NCBI GenBank assembly: GCA_004835665.1
Contig: RBKR01000002.1
Coordinates: 1,922,001-1,986,000 of the forward strand
Source: Phoma sp. XZ068
Lineage: Eukaryota; Ascomycota; Dothideomycetes; Pleosporales; Didymellaceae
Direction: 5' to 3'
DNA: 64,000 nt
Position 1 is the first letter of the stretch. Every line of letters starts with the position of its first letter. Positions 23,675 to 34,900 of the stretch are shown here, in pieces. The notes under the pieces were generated by a model that was given only the letters and a program-made list of their open reading frames with translations, was not told the origin of the DNA and searched no databases. Made by a program: the position numbers and the translations under genes.

Positions 23675-26600
23675 GCTTACTGCTACTAGGCTTACTGCTA
23701 CTAGGCCTGTTATTACTAGGTCTACTACTATAAGGCCTATTATTACTAGATATATCTTTACTAGACTTGTCTTTACCTATCTTGCCTTTATTTATCTTTA
23801 GAGTAAGGCTATTAGTGTTTAATAGAGCTTAAAGTTATATAAACACTATAATATACTTATTAGTATATACTCTTAATAACAGTATAGGACCTTTAAGTAT
23901 ATACCTTTCTAGCCTTGTTTAGGCTTTACTAATACTATAATAATATTAAAGTTATTACTTTAGTAAATACTGTTTATAAAGTTATTAATAGTAGCCTTAA
24001 GCTTATATTAGTTACTAATCTTATTACTATTAGAACTTAGTAATATATCTACCTTATTAATATTAGCAGTAGTAGCAGTTATAGTATACAGCTATAGGTA
24101 ATAAATATCTATAGATATTATTATCTTTAATCTATTAGTAAATAAGTTAGGGTAGAGAGCCTTCTTTATAGTAATATATTTAATTAGTGTCCTATTAGCT
24201 TTAATAAATAATATATTGCTTAAGTAGATATTTAGGATAGTAGGCTTAATATTACTTATATTAAGATAGTATATCTAACTTGCTATAACACTTGCAGCTA
24301 AGTAGGTAGGTAAGGCTATAGTACTATAACTAAAGAAGATATTATTATTTATATATTCTAGCTTAATAGGTAGGTTAATACTATATACTCTACTATTAAT
24401 CTTAATCTCCTCTTAAGTATTCTAGGCAATACGCAGCATTACCTCCTTTTTAACTATATCTAGCACTATTTTATTACTTTTACTAAATAGCTTATTAGTA
24501 TTCTATAATAAATTATATATAAGCTACTTTATTAGGGCAGCCTTTATAGTCTTCTAAGCAGGGCTATTACTATTACTCTATACACCTTATAGAAGCTCTT
24601 GTTTACTAGTAATAAACTTAATAGCTTTATAAATAATAGCCTTAAGCTAGTCTTTAGTAATATAGTAGCACTATAGTAGGTACTTAGTATATATCTACTA
24701 GTAACCTTAACTCTTACTAGTTCCTGTGCATAGCACTAGATAACCTTCTATTATAGTTAGTATATCTAGGAAATTAGGATGCTTAGTAGTTACCTCTATA
24801 GTAAGTAAGCAAGGTTACTATATTATATAGTATAGAAATAGTAGCTATTATTAAGTAGGTAGTATTTAGGCTATATAATCTAGTTTATAATATGTTTATA
24901 GTCTATAAGTAAAGACACACGTGCCCTACCTTAGCCTACTCTTTTACCTCTATTAAAGATAGGACTTACTATAGCTAATAGTATAGATTTAAATAGTAAG
25001 AATAGTCTACTCTTAATAAGTGTTTAGCTACTGTTATATATATAGTAGCAGAACTAAGTATAAAGAAGCTATTGCTATTAGATATATCTAATACTTAGAG
25101 ATAAAAGAGTTTTATCTACTTTATAGAGATAGAGAGATCCTATTAGTAGGTAGATAAAAACTAACTACTCTTTTTACTCTTACTAGATATATACTAATAA
25201 AGGTATTAAAGTATACTATATTCTATAGTAAGATCTAGTTATACTATACTACTATAGATTAAGTCCTTATATAGTAAGTAACCTAGATCTAGAACTCCTA
25301 TAGTCTAAAAGTAGTTAGTAATAGCTTAGTTATATATAATAAGAGTAGCTATATAAAGCAAAGCCTCTTACTCTTGCTTTTAGTTCTATTTTACCTCTAC
25401 CTGCCCCTAGCTCTTACTATTAAATATTCTACTTACTAGTATATTTATATATAACTAAGAGTTATTTTACTAGAAGTTTTTAGGTTATAGAATCTAGTGC
25501 ACAAGTTATAGTAGTTAACTTAAATAATAACTAAAAATATTTTAATTAAGTTTAAGGATATTATTATATACTAGATAAGAGATTTGTAGTAACTAGAGAA
25601 AGCCCTTAGAATATTAATAGCTTAGAATATATATTATTAACAGCTGTTTTTATCCTAGCACTAATAAGGTAGAGTTTAGAAATTTAGGCCTACTATAGTA
25701 TAGAGTCTAGTTAGATGCTATATAGATAAAAATGCAGGTCTACCCTAAGACTACCTATAGCGCTGCTATCTATAGTATAGGAGCTATAGAGGATAAATTA
25801 TAACTAAGGTTAATATAGAATTAAGGTTACTAATTATAGTCTTATATTAGTTAATTACTTGTACTAATAAGGAAGATAATTCTCTACTATATATCTAGCC
25901 TAAATATTACTACAACTCTTAGTATAAGAATAATTAATTAGTAAACTAATAGCTCCTTTAGCTATAATATAATCTAGCAGGCTTGCTTATATAAGATATT
26001 ATTATATAGGTTCCATTTTCTATCTGCTAAGTAATTACCTCTATATACTATATATATTAGTAAGTAATAAATATAGTGCTACTAAGTAGATAATATAATA
26101 TAATATTATAGTCTATAATCTAAGTAGGAGTAATAAGAATACTATTACTACTAGCACCTTATAAACTAACTTTTCTATAAGAATTATATAAAGGACTAAA
26201 AGAATAACTTTAAGCAGACTTTAATTATTAATAAATAAAATTAATTAATACTTTGTTCCTTAAATAAACTAGCAATAGAGACATATTAAGCTCTATAAAC
26301 TATAATATTAAACATGCATTTCTAGAAAGGACTTAAACTGTTAATCTACTTTAATCCTTAACAATACTAAGAGGAAGTAACAATAAAAGTTAAAATAGAG
26401 TTCTACTAATTATATATATAGTGCTAGTTTAAGCTTATCTAATTATTTTAAACTACTACCTATAGACTAACTAGACTTTTAATAGTATCTATAAAACTAG
26501 ATATCTACTTTATATTCTATAACTACTTTAATATAATCCTATATCTACTCTAGAGGGTTCTCTTAAACTAACTATAAGTAAGATAGCTAGATAATATACT

Positions 26601-27539
26601 ATAGGTTAGAGTATTATATTACCTATAGTATATTATAGCTATCCTAGTTAAGGTTTATAGCATTAAATAGCACAACTTAAAATACTAGATATTATACTCT
26701 GCCTTAGAGTATATTATTACCCTTCTATATTAGCCCTGCTAAACTAGCTAATATTACCCTAATACCTAAAACTATAAAGATATCTAATCTAATATATAGA
26801 TACTACCTTAAGTATATACTCTCTTATACTAGTATAGCAAAATATATATAGTTATATTAAAAGAACCTAATAAACTAGTGTTAGCATAGTGCCTATAAGC
26901 TATATATAATCTTACACTCTATAAAGTATTGCAGGAATACCTAGACTCTACTACTAATTATAGTATATATAAGAGACCTACTTAGAGCACCTTAACCTTA
27001 AGTAGACTCTATATATATATATAGTAATAGGGTATTAAGTAATATATAGGATATAGAATTATACTTAGAGACCTATAGATTTCTGCATATACTAGGCCTA
27101 GTTTAGGATATTAAGGAATTTAATATACTAGTCCTATCCTAGTGCGTTAAAGAAGTTAAAATAAAAGAAGGGCTACTTAAGTATACACTTCTACTTAGTA
27201 ATAGCAGTACTACTAGCATATTAACTACTATAAGTTATAGTAGTATTATCTTAGCAACCTTACTATAGTCCTTATTCTAAGTAACTTATAAGTTTAATAA
27301 TAGAGTGCTAGCAGGTTTAGGCTAGAGGGCTAGATAAAGGTATATTATATTATACTTATATAGTTTACAGTCTATACTCCCTATACTTACTAATATAATA
27401 TTAAGAATAGGTTTTATTTAAACTAACTTAATAAGCTTAGCTTTAAGTCCTAGTTAGACTATACTTTTATATTTTAGCTATATAAGGTATAATATATATA
27501 AGGAGATATAGATTCTTTATTATTAGACCTATAAATACA
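23675..27539. other. RIP-mutated block with minus- and plus-strand remnants
   Basis: From 23,675 to about 23,790 the minus strand encodes Ser/Lys/Pro repeats (SSSKP type) that join the frame left of the solo LTR once one GCTTA is removed. From about 23,800 to 25,500 no frame could be assigned. From about 26,300 the plus strand appears protein-like and leads into the KDZ transposase remnant. No intact gene is present. Confidence 0.4.
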
Positions 27540-27802
27540 CCTACTTTATAGTATACTATTATTTATAAGTGCCTGCTAGTAGAACTAGAGACTAGAATAT
27601 ATTCTATTTAGAATACTAGGTAAAGGCTTCTAAGCCTACTATATAGACGTTCCTATAGGTATAGATAGTAAAGGCCTACCTATTATAATTAAGATAGTCT
27701 GCTATAATACTACTAATATTATAAGGTTTCTACTAGCCTACTAACTATTTAAGGAGGTTATATACTATAGGCTAATAAAATTATTCTATAATAAGATAAG
27801 TA

Positions 27803-27850
27803 ACGTAAACCACCACCGAGAGCGACAACCCACCGAGAGCGACAAAATCT
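27803..27850 (+). repeat. Left terminal inverted repeat of the pogo element
   Basis: The 48-bp repeat is identical to the reverse complement of 29,604-29,651. It contains two direct 16-bp copies of CCACCGAGAGCGACAA one base apart, starting at 27,813 and 27,830, likely the transposase binding sites (inference). Confidence 0.95.
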
Positions 27851-27882
27851 GCCAAGACCACTCCTCCTCCTTTCATCCTAAC

Positions 27883-29583
27883 ATGTCTCAACAACACAAC
27901 GCGCAATATCAACAAGACGAAGGTAGGGTCCAGCTTGCCCTTCTAGCCTATCGTTCAGATGAATTTCCAAGCCTGCGACGCGCTGCTGCAGCATTCAACG
28001 TTAATCATCATACCCTATCTAAACGTGCCAAGGGAATACCATTTCGACTCGAAACACGCGTGAACTGCCTCAAGCTTACTGCAATAGAGGAAGAGACGAT
28101 TATCCAATACATACTTGACCTTGACGCGCGAGGCTTTGCGCCCCGGCTGTGTGAGGTGGCAGATATGGCTGATAAACTGTTGGGTGTGCGTGATGGAAAG
28201 CCAGTTGGCAAGCACTGGGCTGCGCGCTTTGTGACGCGCTCAGATAGGCTCAAGATGGCGTTCAATCGAGCAAAGGATAGGCAGAGGATAATGCAGGAAG
28301 ATCCTGAGGTCATTGGCGCGTGGTTCAAGTTGGTAGAGGATACCAAAGCCAAGTACGGCGTCCATGACGACGACGTGCACAACTTTGACGAGACTGGCTT
28401 CCAGATGGGCGTCATTGGGTCCATGAAGGTCGTCACAGGCTCTGATAGACGTACTCGACCAGAGCTCGTTCAGCCAGGAGATCGCGAGTGGGTTACAGTC
28501 ATCCAGAGTATCTGCGCTGCTGGCCACGCAACCCCGCCATTTATCATCTACAAAGGGCGTGTCCACATCTCTGCATGGTACGAGGAGGCAGATATACCGC
28601 GTAATTGGAAGCTCTCTGTCTCAGAGAACGGATGGACAAACAACGCGCTTGGCCTGGAGTGGTTGAAGCACTTTGACACGCATACAACAGCGCGTCAGGT
28701 GGGGGTATACCGGCTGCTCATTTTGGACGGTCACGAGAGCCACCTTAACCAGGAGTTCAAGGACTATTGCTTGGAGAACAAGATCCTTACGCTCTGTATG
28801 CCTCCCCATTCATCACACATCCTCCAGCCACTTGATGTGGTCTGCTTCTCGCCATTGAAGCGGAAGTACTCCCAACGCGTCCGAGACTTGGCACGCCGAC
28901 GCGTCTTCCACATCAACAAGGAAGGCTTCCTACCTGCCTTCAAGGACGCGTTTTTTGACGTATTCACACAGGCTAATTGTCGAAAGGCCTTTGAGGCATC
29001 AGGACTAGTCCCTGTCAACGCGCAGGTAGTGTTGGATCGCCTGGAGACACGGTTGCGTACCCCGCCTCAACCCCCACTACCAACAACCCCGTGGCAGTCG
29101 AAGACTCCAAGCAATACGCATGAATTTGGGTCTCAGTCAAAGCTTGTGAGCGAGTCTTTTACTCGGTCACCAGTTGCTGCCCAAGCTGGCTTCTCACAGC
29201 TTGTAAAGGGAGCTGAACTAATGCTGCATCAAAATGCGCTTCTTGCTGCCCGCAATACTGAGCTTGAAGAGCAATTGGCAGTGATGACCAAGCGGAAAGG
29301 GCGCAAAAGGAAGCAGATTCAGCATGGGGGTACATTGGAGTATGGAGTAGGGTCAGCGCAGGTAGCTGCTGAGGCGTCTGTGGTGGCTTTGTCGTCCAAA
29401 AGGACTCGAGGTGGTGGTGATCAAGAAATAGCACAACCAGCTCTACGGCGCTGTGGGAACTGTGGAGGGACTGGGCACAACGCTCGTACGTGCAAAAAGG
29501 ATTCAGAAGACACTTCTGAATCAGATGCGAGCACAAGGTTCATAGGATCCTTGTTTGATAGCGATGAATCTGATAATTCATAA
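27883..29583 (+). CDS. Pogo/Fot1-family DDE transposase, intact
   Basis: A 566-residue transposase that would cut and paste its own element in the nucleus. Residues about 12-50 form a Psq-type helix-turn-helix (SLRRAAAAFNVNHHTLSKRA). Residues about 60-135 form a second, CENP-B/Tc5-type DNA-binding domain. The DDE_1 catalytic core follows, with D169 (HNFDETGF), D282 (LILDGHESH) and D318 (LQPLDV); D282 and D318 are 35 residues apart, the DD35D spacing of the pogo/Fot1 group. A CCHC knuckle lies at C524, C527, H532 and C537 (CGNCGGTGHNARTC). All catalytic aspartates are present and no stop or frameshift is seen. The ATG at 27,883 is the first in frame after the inverted repeat. The length is typical of fungal Fot1-type enzymes. 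Confidence 0.95.
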   Translation: MSQQHNAQYQQDEGRVQLALLAYRSDEFPSLRRAAAAFNVNHHTLSKRAKGIPFRLETRVNCLKLTAIEEETIIQYILDLDARGFAPRLCEVADMADKLLGVRDGKPVGKHWAARFVTRSDRLKMAFNRAKDRQRIMQEDPEVIGAWFKLVEDTKAKYGVHDDDVHNFDETGFQMGVIGSMKVVTGSDRRTRPELVQPGDREWVTVIQSICAAGHATPPFIIYKGRVHISAWYEEADIPRNWKLSVSENGWTNNALGLEWLKHFDTHTTARQVGVYRLLILDGHESHLNQEFKDYCLENKILTLCMPPHSSHILQPLDVVCFSPLKRKYSQRVRDLARRRVFHINKEGFLPAFKDAFFDVFTQANCRKAFEASGLVPVNAQVVLDRLETRLRTPPQPPLPTTPWQSKTPSNTHEFGSQSKLVSESFTRSPVAAQAGFSQLVKGAELMLHQNALLAARNTELEEQLAVMTKRKGRKRKQIQHGGTLEYGVGSAQVAAEASVVALSSKRTRGGGDQEIAQPALRRCGNCGGTGHNARTCKKDSEDTSESDASTRFIGSLFDSDESDNS

Positions 29584-29603
29584 CTAGTGTTAGTCGTGCC
29601 AAG

Positions 29604-29651
29604 AGATTTTGTCGCTCTCGGTGGGTTGTCGCTCTCGGTGGTGGTTTACGT
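29604..29651 (-). repeat. Right terminal inverted repeat of the pogo element
   Basis: Perfect 48-bp inverted copy of 27,803-27,850, ending TTTACGT before the TA duplication. Confidence 0.95.
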
Positions 29652-31940
29652 TAGTATTTAGGTATATAACAAACTATATACTAGTAACTAGTAGTAGGCA
29701 ATACAGGCAAAGCTGCCCCCTAGTATAATAGTAGTACTAATACTAATAGTAGTAGATAAGACCCTAATAACTATATTATATAGTAATATAGTATATTAGC
29801 CTATATATCTAATAATAGAGAATATTAAAAGGGATATTTAACAGGCTTATAATTAGTGCAGTATTATATTACTTAGGTTTATGCCTATTATAGAGTGTAG
29901 TTAGGTTAGTAGTAGGAATAGAATAAAGTATAGGTTATATTATAGCGCTATATCCTATATTCTTTACTATAAGTTAAACTATTCTTTCTTATACTCTTGT
30001 CTATAGTATATTATATATATCTACTAACCTAAGTACAGCACTAAAGATAATTAGTTAAAATAGTAAGAATATACTATACACTAATAGCTAGATATATATA
30101 TATTATCTAATAATATATAGTATTATTATAGATTATTAAGAGTAGATACTTATAATAGATATTAAGAATAACTAATATTATACTATCTGCAAGGTTCCTC
30201 TAAGAAAGCAAGGAGAGTTATTAAAAGGCCTATAGGCTTTTAGGACATATCTAGATATATAAGTACAGATATAAAGATAATATATTACCTATATTAAACT
30301 ATTAAGTAATAACTAGGTATATAATATACTATATTTTACCTAGAACTATGCTTATTTTAATATCTATAAGGGTATACTTGCAGATATCCTATACTAGCTA
30401 CTTAAAGGTCTTATTATATACATAGTAATATAGATTTAGCAGCTTATTAGCTAGGTTATACCTAAGAAACAGGTATAGGCTAGAGTAAAGGTTGTAGAGA
30501 GTGTATATAATAGGAGGACTCTACTTAATTAATACTTTAGAGATATACTAGTATATACTAATCTTTATAGGTTTACCTAGATAGACTTTAGTAAAGTTAC
30601 CTAATAGACTAGAGACAAGTAGAAAGCTATTATAAGACAGCTTGTTATAGTTATTATGCCTATACTATATAAGAAACACCTATATATAGTATACTTTATA
30701 AAAGTAGTCTATAACTTTATTATAATTATATAGTATAGATCTTATAATAATAATATACTAGTATACCTAGATAATGTATTAAAGTAGATAGATATACTTA
30801 TGCACCTGTTTTAATCTTTCTACCTATATAAGAAGAATAATCTATATATTAGGCACTTTAACCTCTCTAAGCTCTATAGATTAATATACTAGAAGTACTT
30901 TATTAAAACTTATAGAAGTCTAGATAGGTATAACACTAGGCCTAATAGTAAGGCACTATACAACTTCCTACTAAAGGTTATATATAAACTTACTAATAAG
31001 AGAGACTTCCTCTTGCAGCTAGAACGCCTAAATAGTAGAATAGTTATAATATTATCTCTTAAAGCTTATATAATTACTAAAGAGAGTTCCTAGATAAGCA
31101 AAATAATAAAGCAGATAGATAATATCTATATAACTACTATCTTAGGTTCTATTTAATTATATAGTATTAGCTAGGGTCTAGGCTAGACGTTTAATATATA
31201 GACAAGGCATATAAATATAAACTCTATACTTATAGGAATATAGGTGCTAATTAGAGAGGTAGCTTGCCTGTCTAGCATCTCTAACCTAACTTAAGTATTA
31301 ACAATATTTATATAAGATTAAGTAGACATTTATACTCTACTTAATAGTATATCTATAACTAACACTAAACTAAGGTGTTTAATAGAGAATACTATAGTAT
31401 AGGTCTACCTATTAATAAGTTACTAGTAGTATAAAGGTAAATATCTAACTAACACTAAATTTATAACTTATTAGGTTATCTAATATAGGCTATAGGGTTC
31501 TTTAAGAGAGTAGAAGAGAGATTTTATAATTACTACTAATTTTAGTAATTAAGCAAAGCTAACTCTACACCCTTATAATAACTATTAATAACTATACAGT
31601 AAGACTATAGGTTAAGTTAAACTTATATTTACTATCTAGCCTAGATATCTACTTAATCTGCTTACCCTACTACTTATAATATATACTAGTATTCTACTTA
31701 ACTAGATTTCTATTATAAACCTAGAATAACTATATCTAATATATAGGATAATTAAGCTAGAGTATAAGGATACTATAAGTTTTATAGATGCTTGTTAGCT
31801 AAGCAATAGAAGAGCGTTTAATCTGTTAATAATATAGAAAGGGATCTATATAGTGCTAAGGTCTGCTAGGTCTTCTATATTATATATTAACAACTATATT
31901 AATTTTAAGCTCTATAATAAACTCTACTTACTAACCTTTA

Positions 31941-34900
31941 AAGAAGACAGTAACTATATTATATAATAGTTTAAGCAGTACTAGAAATAATAGAAGAAAT
32001 ATATAGATATCTATAGTTAAGGTAACCTTGCCTAGGCGTTAGTATATAAGCAGACTAGTACTATAAGGATAAGTATATCCTAAGGCCTAGAGATTAGTTA
32101 GGTAGAGATAGATAACTAAGTAGAATATTATTATATATAAGTGCTAAGGCAGCTAGTTATATAAAGTAATAATAATAAGAAGTAGAAGGCTTATAAGGTA
32201 AGTTTAACTGTTAAAGTTAAACTATTATTAATAGTTTATAAGCAGCAGGCCTAGCTACTACTTAATATAACAATCCTATAGCAGGTACAGTCCTTTAGTT
32301 TAATATTTAGAAATATCTAATATACTATATAACTATACTAATATATACTATTGCCTATAGTATACTATATTTATACTACCTATTTAGCATATAGATAAAA
32401 AGTTGCTACTATCTAGAACTTCCTAATACTACTTTCTACCTTATAATTAGAGCTGCTAGCAATATTAGACAATTACTTACTATTCTCTATATTCTTACTT
32501 ACTCTATAGCCCTCTCTCTCTTACCTCTTCTTTACCTTAAGCTAGCTCTGCTAGCGCCTAAGTAATATAAAACTATAATCTACCTCTTTACTTACTCTAT
32601 TCTCTGCTATACTCTTAACTATAAGAAAATATACCCCTTTTCTTATTATTTTCTTTCTACTTGCGCTTATATCTGCCTTAAGGGCTTAAATTATACTACT
32701 TAGCTCTTTACTATTATAGGCTTTGCCTTTAACATAACTAATTAATAAATAGGTATATAATAAACTACTCTTACTACTATTATATTAAACCCTAAGAGTA
32801 AGCTATAACCTCTAAATATAAGCTCTTATAAGGTAAACTAATATAATATATATAGAATAGCTAGAGAAGTAGTATACTAAGTACTACTCCCTACTATAGG
32901 TTAACCTGCAATATTAAAACCTATAATATTAAATATAGTAAACTACTATAACTAGCTACTAGTTAAGTTAAAGCTAGATATAGTATATTAATTAGTATAC
33001 TATAGTTAGGTCTGCGTATTAAGCTATAATATAAAATTATTATACCTTTAAACTTATACGCTAAGGCAGCTCCTATAAGTTAACTATAAAATAGTAAACC
33101 TTACTAAGAGTATAATAGGTAAGGTATATAAGCACTCTCTACTATATATTAATATAGATTTTCTAAACTTTTATAGATAGTAACTTAGTATTACTAATAC
33201 TAGAATATATATGCCTCTAGAGGGTTGCCTAGATTAGAAAAATATAGTAACCTAGTGCAGGTCTATACTTATAATAGCCCTATAAGGTATCTTATATATA
33301 AGAGAACCTATATTTAATAGAAGTATAAGAATATATTTTAATAAGGATATGCTTAGCTTACTTATTAATAAGGCTGTTAGGTAGTAGAATAACTTATAAG
33401 CGTTAAGATATTATATAGACAACACTCCTATAGACATTGTCTACTACTAGCTATATATATTTCTAGCTAATACTATTCTATAGCTTTATATCTATTATAT
33501 AATTAAAGTAATAATAATTCTTAGTAGGCCTATAGAGACAAGCAGTAAGTACCTAGAAGGGAGCTTATAAGATCTACGCTATATAGTAGAATATTTAGCA
33601 GTATATATAATACTATATATATAATATAATATTACTAATTACTAGAAATAGGAAGCTTAGTTTAGAAAGACAAAAGAGGTGCTAGATATTAAGTATAGTA
33701 TAGTAAAGAAGTAGAAGGCTGCTTAACTAACTATAGGTTCTATAAGCCTTTAGCTATAGTAGATTAAGTTAAAAGTAAGAGAGAGAATATATATAGGCCT
33801 TTTAGATTTAATATATTAGATGCCTAATAGTCTAATATAAACCTAGTAAATATAATGTGTTAATAAGAAATAGATTAAAATTTATAAAACTTTGCCTTAA
33901 TATTAGACTTAATTATGCACAGGTACTCTTCTATTATACTAACTATTCTATATAATATATAAAAAAGGATAATAAATATTACACTATACTATATACTATA
34001 GTATATCTAGATATTATACTAGGCTTCTTAGGAACTACAAGAAAAATATTCTACTCTATGCTATTTTATAGTTCCTGTTCTATAGCTATATATATTACTA
34101 ATCTACTTTTATAGGGCTATAATATTAGAGTAAGTAACCTCTAGCAGCTTCTCTCTTATTAGCTAATACTTATACTTATTACTATAATACTTATATATAG
34201 TATTAGTTAGAGTCTTTTAAGTAGTCTAGTTATTATAGTATTACTATAACTTATAAATAAATATAGTTCTAATTAATTATAGCTTAATTTTATATGCCTC
34301 CCCTAGTTAGAGAAGTTCTGCAAAATACACTGCCTATATAGCTACTAATATATCTATATAGCCTTCTTTAGTTAGAGTGTTACTTGCTATTCTGTCTTAA
34401 TATATAGTATTTTTTAGTATTATATTAACTATATTATACTATATAGCTAGTAGAGAAGAGAGATAGTAGTTTAGAATATCTAGCTGCTATGTTATACAGT
34501 TTTTTAACTAGGTAGACAGGCTCCCTAGCTCTAGTAATAAGTGTTATCTAAACTTTACCTCTACTATAGAGTAATATTTAGCCTTTATATCTTTTATAGT
34601 TAGTATTAGTAAATATTAGTACACTTTATATAAACTCTAGCCTAAAGAACCTACTAAGTCTACTATAAGTGCTAGTGTCTTAGAGACCTAAATAAGCTAA
34701 TAGCAGGCAAGGTAGTTAGAGGCTAGTAGAGTCTGTTAGTTACTACTAATCTATATAGCTAAAAAGAGACAATAATAGAAGATATAGCAAGTATATATAT
34801 ATAGTTTATAATACTATATTAATATCTAAGGGTAAGTACTATTATCTATAGTATAGACTAGAATAAACACTATAAACTTAAAGTATATACTAGCACTTAG

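Larger units (their letters stand above)
27803..29651 (+). mobile_element. Intact pogo/Fot1-class DNA transposon, not RIP-mutated
   Basis: An 1,849-bp element has perfect 48-bp terminal inverted repeats (27,803-27,850 and 29,604-29,651) and a TA target duplication (27,801-27,802 and 29,652-29,653). It carries one uninterrupted transposase gene, with only 32 bp between the left repeat and the ATG. Its composition is normal and CpA sites are intact, in sharp contrast to the RIP-ruined DNA on both sides, so it arrived after the last RIP that affected its host locus. It sits in the KDZ transposase remnant. Structure and reading frame are consistent with an autonomous, possibly active copy. Confidence 0.95.
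27540..31940 (+). pseudogene. KDZ/Plavaka-like transposase remnant, split by the pogo element
   Basis: Left of the pogo insertion the frame reads LFKEVIYYRLIKLFYNKIS; right of it, after removing the element and one TA, the same frame continues as VYNKLYTSN. Next come LPPSIIVVLILIVVDKTLIT and YLIIENIKRDI, matching the 'DKT...PVYLTIGNIPKDIRR' region of fungal KDZ/Plavaka transposases. Further on are FTQIDFSKVTQQTRDK, RHFNLSKLYRLIY and YKLTNKRDFLLQLERLN, typical of the C-terminal half, and the end near 31,930 resembles the family's 'VNSxIDLxTFNxxY' tail. RIP stop codons throughout make it dead. Family assignment rests on remembered motif order; a profile search would settle it. Confidence 0.6.
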
